In this document: piece after piece, positions 35,734 to 45,503 of the stretch | Numbering within the stretch: the stretch's first letter is position 1 | How the letters are laid out: the number at the start of each line of letters is the position of its first letter | Assembly: GCA_003001975.1 (NCBI GenBank) | Contig: PVUG01000005.1 | Coordinates: 186,001-250,000 of the forward strand | DNA: 64,000 nt | Origin: Martelella mediterranea | Lineage (GTDB): Bacteria; Pseudomonadota; Alphaproteobacteria; Rhizobiales; Rhizobiaceae | Direction: 5' to 3' | The notes under the pieces: model-generated | The model's database searches: none | Seen by the model: the letters and a program-made list of their open reading frames with translations, nothing else | Told to the model about the DNA's origin: nothing | Program-made: the position numbers and the translations under genes

Positions 35734-36255
35734 TCAGCCCGGCGGGCGGTGCGCCTTGATCCTTGCCGGATCCGTCTCGATCCGGCCCGCCCCGATCAGA
35801 TCGAGGCAGTAGGGAATCGCCGGGAAGACCGCGTCAAGACATATCCGGATCGAAGCCGGGCGGCCCGGCAGGTTGACGATCAGGCTCTTTTCCCGCACAC
35901 CGGCGGTCTGGCGTGAGAGAATGGCGGTCGGCGCCTGTTCGAGGCTGATGCGCCGCATCAGTTCTCCAAAACCCGGCAGCTCCTTTGCGATCACCGCCTG
36001 CATGGCTTCCGGCGTCTCATCGCGCGGCGCCGGTCCCGTGCCGCCGGTGGTCAGGATGAGGTCGGCCTGCACATTGTCGCACAGGTCCGTCAGCGTTTCA
36101 CGCACGGAAGCGGCTCCATCCGGTATGATGACGCGGTTCAGGGTATAGGGCGACGTGATGGTTTCAGCCAGCCAGGTCTCAATCATGGCGCCGCTTTGAT
36201 CTTCATATTCACCGCGGCTGGCGCGGTCGGAAATGGTCAGTGCGACAATCAGCAT
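35734..36255 (-). CDS. mog: Molybdopterin adenylyltransferase (Mog/MoaB-like)
   Basis: 173 residues beginning MLIVALTISDRASRGEYEDQ, with the MPT-binding loop LTTGGTGPAPRDETPEAM and the NLPGRPASIRICLDAV tail. It adenylylates molybdopterin before molybdate insertion, so it serves the nitrate reductases. GGAGGA precedes ATG 36255. It directly follows moaA (one-base gap) inside the nar block, giving the respiratory operon its own cofactor genes. Confidence 0.9.
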   Translation of the reverse strand: MLIVALTISDRASRGEYEDQSGAMIETWLAETITSPYTLNRVIIPDGAASVRETLTDLCDNVQADLILTTGGTGPAPRDETPEAMQAVIAKELPGFGELMRRISLEQAPTAILSRQTAGVREKSLIVNLPGRPASIRICLDAVFPAIPYCLDLIGAGRIETDPARIKAHRPPG

Positions 36256-36256
36256 C

Positions 36257-37285
36257 TTATCCTCCAAGCACGGACATCGTCCGCGCGATGCCATCGATGT
36301 GGGTATTCGTAATTGAAAACGCGTGCCCCTCAGGCTTCAGGGCCACAGCACGCGAAATCAGTGCGTCGACCGGCCGATCATCGGCGCTCGCCCGCAAGGC
36401 CTCCCTGAGGCCGATCCGGCCTTCATTACCCATGCAGGTATAAAGATCGCCGGTGGCACTGACCCGCAGGCGGTTGCACGCGGTACAGAAATCGCAGGAA
36501 AGCGGCGTAATGAACCCCAAGATGCTGCCCGTTTCCCTGACCCTCACATAGCGCGCCGGACCGCCGCTGCTCACGGCAAGCGGCTCAAGCGTCCAGCGCT
36601 TCGAAAGCGTCTCACGCAGATTCGACAGCGACAGAAAGCTCTCCCGGCGATCATGCCGGCCCTCGCCGAGCGGCATTTCCTCGATCAGCGTCAGGTCCAT
36701 ACCCCGGCAATGGGCGAAGCGGATCAGGTCATCTACCTCATTCTCGAAGGGACCGCGCATGGCAACCGCATTGATCTTGACCTTCAGGCCCGCCGCCTGC
36801 GCCGCCTCGATGCCGGCAAAGACGCGTTCAATCCGGCCCCAGCGGGTGATCGCGCTGTAGCGCCCGGGATCGAGCGTGTCGAGCGACACATTCACCCGGC
36901 GCACGCCATGGACAAAAAGCGTCTCCGCGTAGCGATCCAGCAGCGTGCCATTGGTCGTCAGCGTCAGTTCGTCGAGCGCGCCACGCTCCAGTTCCGCGCC
37001 AAGCATGGTGAACAGCGACATGATGTTCTTGCGCACCAGCGGTTCACCGCCGGTGATCCTGATCTTGCGCACCCCGCGCGCCATGAAGATCTGGGAAAGC
37101 CGGTAGAGTTCCTCGAGATCGAGAATGTCGCGGCGCGGCAGAAACGTCATGTTCTCGGACATGCAATAGGTGCAGCGCAGGTCGCAGCGATCCGTTACCG
37201 AAAGCCGAAGATAGGTCGCCGTCCGGCCGAAACCGTCGACGAGCGGGCGCGGCACGGCCTGCCCTATCGCGTGTTCATGCTGCAT
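36257..37285 (-). CDS. moaA: GTP 3',8-cyclase, molybdenum cofactor biosynthesis
   Basis: 342 residues. The radical-SAM motif is CDLRCTYC, the SAM-binding GGE motif is [10 protein letters not shown], and the C-terminal cluster cysteines lie in [22 protein letters not shown] (given as [11 protein letters not shown] and YTCM). MoaA makes the first pterin intermediate of the molybdenum cofactor. The usual C-terminal GG dipeptide is present (SVLGG). ATG 37285 overlaps the end of the upstream DUF2478 gene by 11 bp. Confidence 0.94.
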   Translation of the reverse strand: MQHEHAIGQAVPRPLVDGFGRTATYLRLSVTDRCDLRCTYCMSENMTFLPRRDILDLEELYRLSQIFMARGVRKIRITGGEPLVRKNIMSLFTMLGAELERGALDELTLTTNGTLLDRYAETLFVHGVRRVNVSLDTLDPGRYSAITRWGRIERVFAGIEAAQAAGLKVKINAVAMRGPFENEVDDLIRFAHCRGMDLTLIEEMPLGEGRHDRRESFLSLSNLRETLSKRWTLEPLAVSSGGPARYVRVRETGSILGFITPLSCDFCTACNRLRVSATGDLYTCMGNEGRIGLREALRASADDRPVDALISRAVALKPEGHAFSITNTHIDGIARTMSVLGG

Positions 37286-37838
37286 CACGCACCCGCCTTG
37301 CCTCACCAATGGCTTCACAGCTCCATTGCAGGACGGCATCGGTTTCAGGCGGCAAAGGCTCTGACAGACCGCCTGAGAATTCATGCCAGCCATCGAGATA
37401 GGGTTGCTTCACCGATGTCAGGATCGGCACGCCTGCCACGAAGGCAGCCTCGAAAACCGAGCGCAGCCCGCCGCCCTGCTCTTCCCCTTTGCCGAAACGG
37501 TTCAGAACAAGGAGGTCCGGCTCGGTGCTAATCCGCGTCTCGGCGAAAACGGCAGCTTGCGAAAGCGCGTTGAAATCCAGCCTGCAGCCGCGCGCATGTG
37601 CGCCGAGCGCCTGCATGATCTGCCAGCGTTTGCCGGTGGCGATGTCTTCCAGATCGACCGCGCCGCAGCACTGGCCCTCATCCTTTTCTGCATGCTGAAC
37701 AAAGCCTTCGACCCGATATCCCTTTGCGCGCAACCGACGCGCGACAGCTTCCAGAATCCGGTCGGCGGCATCATCCTGCATGAACGGGATGAAGGCGAGC
37801 GATCTGTTTTCAGATATCGCAGTTTCCATGTTCGCCAT
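37275..37838 (-). CDS. DUF2478 protein, molybdenum-operon associated
   Basis: 187 residues beginning [20 protein letters not shown]. It has [20 protein letters not shown], a block [12 protein letters not shown], and [23 protein letters not shown]2478 proteins resemble NTPases of the THEP1 type but lack an obvious P-loop; they often sit in molybdate or molybdoenzyme operons. A role in cofactor handling is inferred from position between the parvulin and moaA genes. An ATG at 37829 is an alternative start. Confidence 0.8.
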   Translation of the reverse strand: MANMETAISENRSLAFIPFMQDDAADRILEAVARRLRAKGYRVEGFVQHAEKDEGQCCGAVDLEDIATGKRWQIMQALGAHARGCRLDFNALSQAAVFAETRISTEPDLLVLNRFGKGEEQGGGLRSVFEAAFVAGVPILTSVKQPYLDGWHEFSGGLSEPLPPETDAVLQWSCEAIGEARRVRDAA

Positions 37839-37854
37839 CACAAAGCCCTTTCCC

Positions 37855-38760
37855 TTACTGCACCAGCGGCCCGTCGGCGCCGCCGATCTCGATGCCCTCG
37901 ATGGCGGCTTCCGCCGCCAGAACCGCGATGAACTGTTGCACCGCCTTCGACCAGGCCGCAGCTTCCAGCCAGGCGGCAATGCGCGGCCTGACCGCATCGA
38001 ACGGCAATTGCTCCCCCTCGATGCGCCGATCCATGCGGATGATGTGGAAACCGTAGCGGGTTTCAACCGGTGAACCGGTCACCTCCCCCTCCGGCAACCG
38101 CATCAGCACCGCCTCGAATTCCGGCACCGTGCTGCCCGGCGAAAGCTGGCCGAGATTGCCACCCTGTTGCGCCGACGGACAGGCCGAACGCGCCCGGGCC
38201 AGTTCGGCGAAGTGAACCGCGCCGGCTTCCATATCCGCGATCATCTGCTCCGCCTCGGCACGCGCCTGCCGCCGGGCCGCCTCGTCAGCCGGATCTGCGG
38301 CGAGCAGGATATGGCTTGCCTCGAAGATCGGCTCCGAGCGAAAACGTGCCCGGTTGTTTTCATAAAACCGGCGACATTCCGCATCACCGGCAGAAGGTGC
38401 GCCGACCGTCGTTTCGATAAGATGCCGGATCGCGGCATCCTCGGCAGTTTCTTTTCTGCCGTCGGCGGTTGTCTCCGGTGTGCCTATCACTTGCTGCTCG
38501 GCTGCCTTTTGCAGCAACAGTTCGCGGATGACGAGCGCTTCCGCCGCAGCCTTCAGCGCCGCTCCCGGATTGTCGGCCGGGTGGTTCTGAGCCTCGGCGA
38601 GAATGGCGCTTTCGGCAATCGTGACGCCGTTGACGGAGATTTGAGAAAAGACCGGACGTGCCTTGGGCGGGACTTTCGCATCGACGGCCTGGTAGCCGCT
38701 GCCCGGTTCGGGCCCGTCGTCGTAAGACTTCGGCTGTTGTGGCGTGAAGAGATTGACCAT
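37855..38760 (-). CDS. Parvulin-type peptidyl-prolyl isomerase of the nar operon
   Basis: 301 residues. The parvulin core carries FEASHILLAADPADEAARRQ, CPSAQQGGNLGQLSPGSTVP and VETRYGFHIIRM. The N terminus is helical (SurA/NifM-like chaperone part). No signal peptide is seen, so it probably acts in the cytoplasm. Such isomerases are known in nar operons and may help NarG/NarH maturation. It starts 6 bp after narI. Confidence 0.9.
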   Translation of the reverse strand: MVNLFTPQQPKSYDDGPEPGSGYQAVDAKVPPKARPVFSQISVNGVTIAESAILAEAQNHPADNPGAALKAAAEALVIRELLLQKAAEQQVIGTPETTADGRKETAEDAAIRHLIETTVGAPSAGDAECRRFYENNRARFRSEPIFEASHILLAADPADEAARRQARAEAEQMIADMEAGAVHFAELARARSACPSAQQGGNLGQLSPGSTVPEFEAVLMRLPEGEVTGSPVETRYGFHIIRMDRRIEGEQLPFDAVRPRIAAWLEAAAWSKAVQQFIAVLAAEAAIEGIEIGGADGPLVQ

Positions 38761-38766
38761 TATTCC

Positions 38767-39486
38767 TCACTCCGCCGGTTTGCCGTTGACACGTGATCCG
38801 TCACCCTTCTGCCGGGCAACCTGATAGCCGGGACGCCAGATGTAGCGCACCGGAACGCTCAGCATGTGCACCAGCCGGGTGAACGGGAAGACGAGCAATA
38901 TGGTGAGGCCAAGGAAAATATGCGCCTTGAAGATCCACGCGGCATCGGCGACGTAGGACGAGGCCGCGAAATTGAAGGTGAAGATGCCCTGCGCCCAGCT
39001 CATGAATTTCACCATTTCATGGCCGTCGAGATGGTGCAGCGAAACCGGGATTGTGCCGAGACCGAGCAAAAGCTGCAGCCAGAGCAGAATTATGATCATC
39101 GTGTCGCTGAAAGTCGAAGCGGCCCTCACCCGCGCATCGAACAAGCGGCGATGGACAAGCAGCGTTGCGCCGACAATGCCCATCACCCCGGCAATGCCGC
39201 CGGCGACAACGGCCAGTATCTGCTTGGCGCCGTGGCCGATACCGAGCGCATCGAAGATCCAGATCGGCGTCAACAGGCCGACAACGTGGCCGGCGAAAAT
39301 GACCAGCACGCCGACGTGAAACAGCACCGAACCCCAGATGAGCTGTTTTCGCCGCAGCAATTGCGACGAGCCCGAGCGCCAGGAATAGGGCTCGCGATCA
39401 TAGCGGATGACGGTCCCGAGGATCAGCACCGTGAGCGCGATATAGGGGTAGATGCCGAAAACGAGGGTGTTGAGATAGGCTGACAT
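38767..39486 (-). CDS. narI: Respiratory nitrate reductase gamma subunit (cytochrome b)
   Basis: 239 residues with five membrane helices. Haem-ligating histidines lie in FHVGVLVIFAGHVVGLLTP and near the C terminus in FKAHIFLGLTILLVFPFTRLVH (cited as AHIFLG and RLVH). It passes electrons from quinol to NarH. AGGAG lies before ATG 39486, which is favoured over longer upstream frames. It follows narJ by about 10 bp. Confidence 0.95.
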   Translation of the reverse strand: MSAYLNTLVFGIYPYIALTVLILGTVIRYDREPYSWRSGSSQLLRRKQLIWGSVLFHVGVLVIFAGHVVGLLTPIWIFDALGIGHGAKQILAVVAGGIAGVMGIVGATLLVHRRLFDARVRAASTFSDTMIIILLWLQLLLGLGTIPVSLHHLDGHEMVKFMSWAQGIFTFNFAASSYVADAAWIFKAHIFLGLTILLVFPFTRLVHMLSVPVRYIWRPGYQVARQKGDGSRVNGKPAE

Positions 39487-39496
39487 GGTCTGTCTC

Positions 39497-40201
39497 CTAG
39501 TTCGAAACGGAACCGGCGACATCGCCGGGTTGACGCTCTGCCGCGCGCATGCGGGTTCGAAGCCGGTCCGGCCCGCAGGCGCCCTCTCCGGCATTGCCGC
39601 CGAAGGTGACGGCTTCTTCTTCCCAGATGCGGTCAAGCGCCTTGAGGTCGTCGGGATCGTCTTCGGGTGCGGCCATCAGCTCCTTCAGAAGCTTCTGGTC
39701 AGCCTCAGCCGATGACAGCAGGGAGAGCGCGGCAAAGGCCGAGGCATAGACGGATTCCCGCTTCCCCAGCCGCTCGCCGATGGCCTCTGTGATGTGCGCC
39801 GTCTGGCCGAGCAGGTCTTCCGCCTCAGCTCTGGGGCGGGTGGAGAGAAACTCGAGGAACAGCGGCAGATAGTCCGGCAGTTCCTTGGCGTCGATCTCGA
39901 AACCGCCCGTCTCGTAAAGCGCCATCAGATCGACCATGGCCTGGCCGCGATCCCGGCTTTCGCCATGGACATGCTCGAAGAGATGCAGCGACAGCGAGCG
40001 GGTGCGGTCGAAGAGATGGACATAGCGTTCCTGGGCCTCGTAGAGATCGCGGCCCGCAAGATCGTCGATCAGCCTGCCGAGCGCCACGGCCTCCGGCACC
40101 GCGGAGGAGGCCAGCGCCGCCTTCAGTTCCGGCAGGCCGTCAAGCAGTTCCTGCTCCGGGTAGGACAGAAGCAGAGAGGTGATTTTCAGCGCGATATTCA
40201 T
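39497..40201 (-). CDS. narJ: Nitrate reductase molybdenum cofactor assembly chaperone
   Basis: 234 residues, TorD-like all-helical. RYVHLFDRTRSLSLHLFEHV and HGESRDRGQAMVDLMALYE are the NarJ signatures. It loads the cofactor into NarG and releases the mature complex. Its ATG overlaps the narH stop. The last 40 residues are poorly conserved and may be flexible. Confidence 0.94.
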   Translation of the reverse strand: MNIALKITSLLLSYPEQELLDGLPELKAALASSAVPEAVALGRLIDDLAGRDLYEAQERYVHLFDRTRSLSLHLFEHVHGESRDRGQAMVDLMALYETGGFEIDAKELPDYLPLFLEFLSTRPRAEAEDLLGQTAHITEAIGERLGKRESVYASAFAALSLLSSAEADQKLLKELMAAPEDDPDDLKALDRIWEEEAVTFGGNAGEGACGPDRLRTRMRAAERQPGDVAGSVSN

Positions 40202-41739
40202 CAGACCTGCTCCTTGAAGATATCGGTTGGCGTTTGCACCACCTTGCGGCGTCCGGCGCCGAAGAGTTCGGTGTCGCTGTTGCCGCCCGAGCAGCCATTG
40301 CCGAAGGAGAAACCGCAGGAGCCGCGCACATCGTAAGCGTCCTCGGAAACCTCGCGGTGCGTGGTCGGGATGACGAAACGGTCCTCGTAATTGGCAATCG
40401 CCATCACGTGGTACATGTCCTCGATCATCTGGCCGGTGAGGCCGACGCGTTCGGCAATCGCGTTGTCATCGACGCCGTCGACGGTTTTCGAACGCATATA
40501 GGCGCGCATGGCGAGCATGCGTTCCAGCGCGTTCACCACCGGCTCCTCCTTGCCAGCCGTCAAAAGGTTGGCGAGGTAGCGCACCGGGATGCGCAGCGAT
40601 TTAACGTCCGGCATGTCGCCATCGAGACCGAGCTTGCCGGCTTCGGCGGCGGACTGCACCGGCGAAAGCGGCGGCACATACCAGACCATCGGCAGCGTGC
40701 GGTATTCCGGGTGCAACGGGAAGGCCACTTTCCAGTCGATCGCCATCTTGTAGACCGGCGAGTTTCTCGCCGCCTTCAGCCAGTCTTCTGGCACGCCGTC
40801 CTTGCGGGCCTGCTCGATGACGGCCGGGTCGTTCGGATCGAGGAACACCTTGAGCTGTTCTTCATAAAGATCCTGCTCGTTCGCCGTCGACGCGGCTTCC
40901 GAAATCCGGTCGGCATCGTAGAGAATGACGCCGAGATAGCGGATGCGGCCGACGCAGGTTTCCGAACAGACCGTCGGCTGTCCGGCCTCGATGCGCGGAT
41001 AGCAGAAGATGCACTTTTCCGATTTTCCGGTATTCCAGTTGTAGTAGATTTTCTTGTAGGGGCAGCCGGACACGCACATGCGCCAGCCGCGGCATTTTTC
41101 CTGGTCGATCAGGACGATGCCGTCATCCTCGCGCTTGTAGATCGCGCCGGACGGACAGGCGGCGACGCAGGTCGGGTTCAGACAGTGCTCGCAAAGGCGC
41201 GGTAAATACATCATGAACGTGTTTTCGAACTGGCCGTAGATTTCCTTCTCGATCCCTTCGAAATTCACGTCCTTGGAGCGCTTCTCGAATTCGCCGCCGA
41301 GGATTTCCTCCCAGTTCGGACCCCATTCGATCTTTTCCATCCGCTTGCCGGTCAGCTTCGAGCGCGGCCGTGCCGTTGGCATGGTCTTGCTTTCGCCGGC
41401 GGTCTGGAGATGGCCGTAGTCAAAATCGAAGGGTTCGTAATAATCGTCGATTTCCGGCAGGTCGGGATTGGCGAAGATCTTGGCGAGGACGCGCCATTTG
41501 GCGCCCATCTTCGGCTCGATCCGGCCGTTCTTCTTGCGGACCCAGCCGCCATTCCACTTCTTCTGGTTTTCCCATTCCTTGGGAAAGCCGATCCCCGGCT
41601 TGGTCTCGACGTTGTTGAACCAGGCGTATTCAACGCCCTCGCGGTTCGTCCAGACATTCTTGCAGGTAACGGAGCAGGTGTGGCACCCGATGCATTTATC
41701 GAGATTGAGCACCATGCCGATCTGTGCGCGGACCTTCAT
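40201..41739 (-). CDS. narH: Respiratory nitrate reductase beta subunit
   Basis: 512 residues with the four Fe-S binding regions of NarH: CIGCHTCSVTCK, CEHCLNPTCVAACPSGAI, CRGWRMCVSGCPYKK (the Trp replacing one Cys gives the [3Fe-4S] cluster), and CIFCYPRIEAGQPTVC. It relays electrons from NarI to NarG on the cytoplasmic face of the membrane. It overlaps narG by four bases (ATGA, 41736-41739). Confidence 0.96.
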   Translation of the reverse strand: MKVRAQIGMVLNLDKCIGCHTCSVTCKNVWTNREGVEYAWFNNVETKPGIGFPKEWENQKKWNGGWVRKKNGRIEPKMGAKWRVLAKIFANPDLPEIDDYYEPFDFDYGHLQTAGESKTMPTARPRSKLTGKRMEKIEWGPNWEEILGGEFEKRSKDVNFEGIEKEIYGQFENTFMMYLPRLCEHCLNPTCVAACPSGAIYKREDDGIVLIDQEKCRGWRMCVSGCPYKKIYYNWNTGKSEKCIFCYPRIEAGQPTVCSETCVGRIRYLGVILYDADRISEAASTANEQDLYEEQLKVFLDPNDPAVIEQARKDGVPEDWLKAARNSPVYKMAIDWKVAFPLHPEYRTLPMVWYVPPLSPVQSAAEAGKLGLDGDMPDVKSLRIPVRYLANLLTAGKEEPVVNALERMLAMRAYMRSKTVDGVDDNAIAERVGLTGQMIEDMYHVMAIANYEDRFVIPTTHREVSEDAYDVRGSCGFSFGNGCSGGNSDTELFGAGRRKVVQTPTDIFKEQV

Positions 41740-44700
41740 TCTGCGGCCTCCTTTCCTGCAAGGCTTGGGGTCTCGTCCATCCAGTCGACACTTTCGAGCT
41801 TGCGGACGACGACGAATTCATCGCGGTTGGCGCCAACGGTTCCGTAGTAGTTGAAACCGTAGGACTGATGGGCGTAGCCGCCGATCATGTGGGTGGGCTT
41901 CGGGATCACGCGGGTGACGGAGTTGTGAATGCCGCCGCGCTGGCCGGTCAGCGGCGAACCGGGCGTGTTCACGATCTTCTCCTGCGCGTGGTACATGAAG
42001 ATCGTGCCGTCCTTCATGCGCTGCGAGACCACAGCGCGGGCGACCAATGCGCCATTGGCGTTGTAGACCTCCACCCAGTCATTATCGACAATGCCGGCGC
42101 GAGCGGCATCCGGCTCCGAGATCCACACCACCGGACCGCCGCGGTTGAGCGTCAGCATCAGCAGGTTGTCGGTATAAGTGGAGTGGATGCCCCATTTCTG
42201 GTGCGGCGTGATGAAATTCAGCACCAGATGCGGCTGGCCGTCGAGACGCGCCTCGATCGCCGGCGTCACGGTTCCGGTATCGATCGGCGGGCGGTAGACG
42301 CAGAAGGCCTCGCCGAAAGCCCGCATCCAAAGATGGTCCTGATAGAGCTGCTGACGCCCGGAGAGCGTGCGCCACGGGATCAGCTCGTGGACATTGGTGT
42401 AGCAGGCATTGTAGCAGACCTTCTCCGATTCCAGCCCCGACCATGTCGGCGAGGAGATGATCTTGCGCGGCTGGGCGACGATATCGCGGAAGCGGATTTT
42501 TTCGTCTTCCTTCGGAAGGGCAAGATGGGTGTGGTCGCGCCCGGTGATGGCCGAGAGCGCTTCCCATGCCTTGACCGCGACCTCGCCATTGGTTTCCGGC
42601 GCCAGCGACAGGATCACCTCGGTGGCATCGATATCGGTCTCGATCTTCGGGCGCCCCTTCGAGGCCCCCTCTTCCGTCACCGTGCCATTGAGTTTGCCGA
42701 GCAGGCCGACCTCATGCTCGGTGTTCCAGGAAATCCCCTTGCCGCCATTGCCGAGCTTGTCGAGAAGCGGGCCGACGGAGGTGAAGCGCTTGTAGAGATT
42801 GGGGTAATCCCGCTCGACCACCGCGACTGTCGGCATGGTCTTGCCCGGCACCGGATCGGTCTCGCCTTGTCTCCAGTCCTTGACGTCGAAGGGCTGGGCC
42901 AGTTCGCCGGGGGTGTCGTGCAGGGTCGGCACAAGGACAACGTCCTTTTCCACGCCCAGCACTTCCGGCGCAACGTCGGAAAACTTCCTGGCGATGCCCT
43001 TGAAGATTTCCCAGTCCGAGCGCGACTGCCATGCCGGATCGGCCGCACTCGTCAGCGGATGGATGAAGGGATGCATGTCGGAGGTGTTGAGATCGTTCTT
43101 CTCGTACCATGTCGCCGTCGGCAGCACGATGTCGGAATAGACACAGGTGGTCGACATGCGGAAGTCGAGGGTGACCAGCAGATCGAGCTTTCCTTCCGGC
43201 GCCTCGTCATGCCAGACGGCTTCCTTGACCTCCTGACGGCCCTCCTCGCCCAGATCCTTGCCGAGCAGGCCGTGGGACGTGCCGAGCAGGTGCTTGAGGA
43301 AATATTCGTGCCCCTTGCCCGACGAGCCGAGCAGGTTGGAGCGCCAGACGAACATGTTGCGCGGCCAGTTCTCCTCCGCATCCGGGTCCTCGCAGGACAT
43401 AGAAAGCGTTCCGGTTTTCAGCGCTTCGGCGACATAATCGGCAGGCTTTTGGCCCGAGGCTTCCGCCGCGCGCGCCACTTCCAGCGGGTTCGTGCGCAGT
43501 TGCGGGGCTGAAGGCAGCCAGCCCATCCGTTCGGCGCGGATATTGTAATCGATCAACGTCGCGTCCCACGGGCCTTCAGGCGCGGTCGGAGACAGAAGTT
43601 CGTCGACCTTCACCGTCTCGTAGCGCCACTGGTCGGTGTGGGCGTAGAAGAACGAGGTCGAGTTCATGTGGCGCGGCGGGCGCTGCCAGTCGAGCCCGAA
43701 GGCAAGCGGCAGCCAGCCGGTCTGCGGTCGCAGTTTTTCCTGACCGACATAATGGCTCCAGCCGCCGCCGGATTGACCGATACAGCCGCACATCACCAGC
43801 ATGTTGATGATGCCGCGATAGTTCATGTCCATGTGGTACCAGTGGTTCAGACCGGCGCCGAGAATCACCATGGAGCGGCCATTGGTCTTTTCGGCGTTGC
43901 CCGCAAAGGCGCGAGCGGTGGCGATGATCTGCTCGCGCGGCACGCCGGTGATCTTTTCCGCCCATGCCGGCGTATAGGGCGTTCCATCATCAAACGAGCT
44001 CGCGACATTGTCACCGCCGAAGCTGCGGTCGAGGCCGTAATTGGCAACGAACAGATCGAAGACGGTGGCGACCACCGCCTCGCCCTCTGCGAGCGCCACG
44101 CGGCGGACCGGCACCTTGCGCGCCAGAACGCTGTCGTGGTCCGTGCCCTCGAAATAGTCGTGGGCCCGGCTGCCGAAATAGGGGAAGGCGACGTCTTCGA
44201 CGCCGTCATGCTTTTCGGCAAGGCTCATCACCAGATCGATGTCACTGCCCGCGCCATCCTTCTGCTCGAGATTCCACTTGCCCTTTTCGCCCCAGCGATA
44301 CCCCGCCGACCCGCGCGGCGCGACAACATCGCCGGTCTTCGCGTCGAAGCCGACCGTCTTCCATTCGGGATTGTTCCCCTCGCCGAGACCATCCCTGAAA
44401 TCGGAGGCGCGAAGGAAGCGTTCCGGCACGAAGCGGCCGTCTTTCTTCACCAGCCGCACCAGCATCGGCATGTCGGTGTAGCGGCGACAGTAGTCGTCGA
44501 AATAGCCGACCGTCCGGTCGAGGTGGTATTCGCGCAGGATCACGTGGCCGAGCGCCATCGCAAGCGCCGCGTCGGTTCCCTGTTTGGGGTGCAGCCAGAG
44601 ATCGGAAAACTTTGCCGCTTCCGAATAATCCGGCGACACGACGACCGACTTCGTGCCCTTGTAGCGCACTTCCGTATAGAAGTGTGCGTCCGGCGTGCGT

Positions 44701-45479
44701 GTCTGCGGCACGTTGGAGCCCCAGAGCATCAGGAAGCCGGCATTGTACCAGTCGGCCGATTCCGGCACGTCGGTCTGCTCGCCCCAGGTCATCGGCGAGG
44801 CCGGCGGCAGGTCGCAATACCAGTCGTAAAACGACATGCAGGTGCCGCCGAGCAGCGACAGGTAGCGGGACCCGGCCGCGTAAGAGACCATCGACATCGC
44901 CGGGATCGGCGAAAATCCGATGACGCGGTCGGGCCCCCACCTCTTCGCGGTATAGGCATTCGCCGCCGCGATGAGCTCGTTGACCTCGTCCCAGGTGGCG
45001 CGCACGAAGCCGCCGAGGCCGCGCACCTTGATGTATTCGGCGCGCTTTGCCGGATCGTCCTGAATGGCGCGCCAGGCGACGACCGGGCTCTTGTCGGCGC
45101 GCTCCTTGCGCCAGAGCTTCAGGAGCCGTGCCCGGATCAGCGGGTATTTCACCCGGTTTGCCGAATACATATACCAGCTATAGCTGGCGCCACGCGAACA
45201 GCCGCGCGGCTCGTGGTTGGGCATATCCGGCCTTGTGCGCGGATAGTCGGTCTGCTGGGTTTCCCAGGTTACGATCCCGCCCTTGACGTAAATCTTCCAC
45301 GAACAGGAGCCCGTGCAATTCACCCCATGGGTGGAGCGCACGATCTTGTCGTGCTGCCAGCGCTTGCGATAGGCGTCTTCCCAGTCGCGGTTTTCATTGG
45401 TGGTCACGCCGTGGCCATCGGAGAATGTGCCGACATTCTTGCGCGCCAGAAAGTTGAGGCGGTCGAGGAGAAGAGACAT
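41736..45479 (-). CDS. narG: Respiratory nitrate reductase alpha subunit (Mo-bisMGD)
   Basis: 1247 residues. The N terminus has the NarG FS0 cluster ligands: HGVNCTGSCSW (His and two Cys) and GCSRGASYSW (last Cys). Later blocks such as AMSMVSYAAGSRYLSLLGG and YNAGFLMLWGSNVPQTRTPD are typical of the catalytic subunit of membrane-bound cytoplasm-facing nitrate reductase. No Tat signal is visible, consistent with the cytoplasmic orientation. It is part of the narKGHJI operon, 25 bp after narK. Confidence 0.97.
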   Translation of the reverse strand: MSLLLDRLNFLARKNVGTFSDGHGVTTNENRDWEDAYRKRWQHDKIVRSTHGVNCTGSCSWKIYVKGGIVTWETQQTDYPRTRPDMPNHEPRGCSRGASYSWYMYSANRVKYPLIRARLLKLWRKERADKSPVVAWRAIQDDPAKRAEYIKVRGLGGFVRATWDEVNELIAAANAYTAKRWGPDRVIGFSPIPAMSMVSYAAGSRYLSLLGGTCMSFYDWYCDLPPASPMTWGEQTDVPESADWYNAGFLMLWGSNVPQTRTPDAHFYTEVRYKGTKSVVVSPDYSEAAKFSDLWLHPKQGTDAALAMALGHVILREYHLDRTVGYFDDYCRRYTDMPMLVRLVKKDGRFVPERFLRASDFRDGLGEGNNPEWKTVGFDAKTGDVVAPRGSAGYRWGEKGKWNLEQKDGAGSDIDLVMSLAEKHDGVEDVAFPYFGSRAHDYFEGTDHDSVLARKVPVRRVALAEGEAVVATVFDLFVANYGLDRSFGGDNVASSFDDGTPYTPAWAEKITGVPREQIIATARAFAGNAEKTNGRSMVILGAGLNHWYHMDMNYRGIINMLVMCGCIGQSGGGWSHYVGQEKLRPQTGWLPLAFGLDWQRPPRHMNSTSFFYAHTDQWRYETVKVDELLSPTAPEGPWDATLIDYNIRAERMGWLPSAPQLRTNPLEVARAAEASGQKPADYVAEALKTGTLSMSCEDPDAEENWPRNMFVWRSNLLGSSGKGHEYFLKHLLGTSHGLLGKDLGEEGRQEVKEAVWHDEAPEGKLDLLVTLDFRMSTTCVYSDIVLPTATWYEKNDLNTSDMHPFIHPLTSAADPAWQSRSDWEIFKGIARKFSDVAPEVLGVEKDVVLVPTLHDTPGELAQPFDVKDWRQGETDPVPGKTMPTVAVVERDYPNLYKRFTSVGPLLDKLGNGGKGISWNTEHEVGLLGKLNGTVTEEGASKGRPKIETDIDATEVILSLAPETNGEVAVKAWEALSAITGRDHTHLALPKEDEKIRFRDIVAQPRKIISSPTWSGLESEKVCYNACYTNVHELIPWRTLSGRQQLYQDHLWMRAFGEAFCVYRPPIDTGTVTPAIEARLDGQPHLVLNFITPHQKWGIHSTYTDNLLMLTLNRGGPVVWISEPDAARAGIVDNDWVEVYNANGALVARAVVSQRMKDGTIFMYHAQEKIVNTPGSPLTGQRGGIHNSVTRVIPKPTHMIGGYAHQSYGFNYYGTVGANRDEFVVVRKLESVDWMDETPSLAGKEAAE

Positions 45480-45503
45480 GATCCGTTCCTTTGTTTCGGG
45501 CGA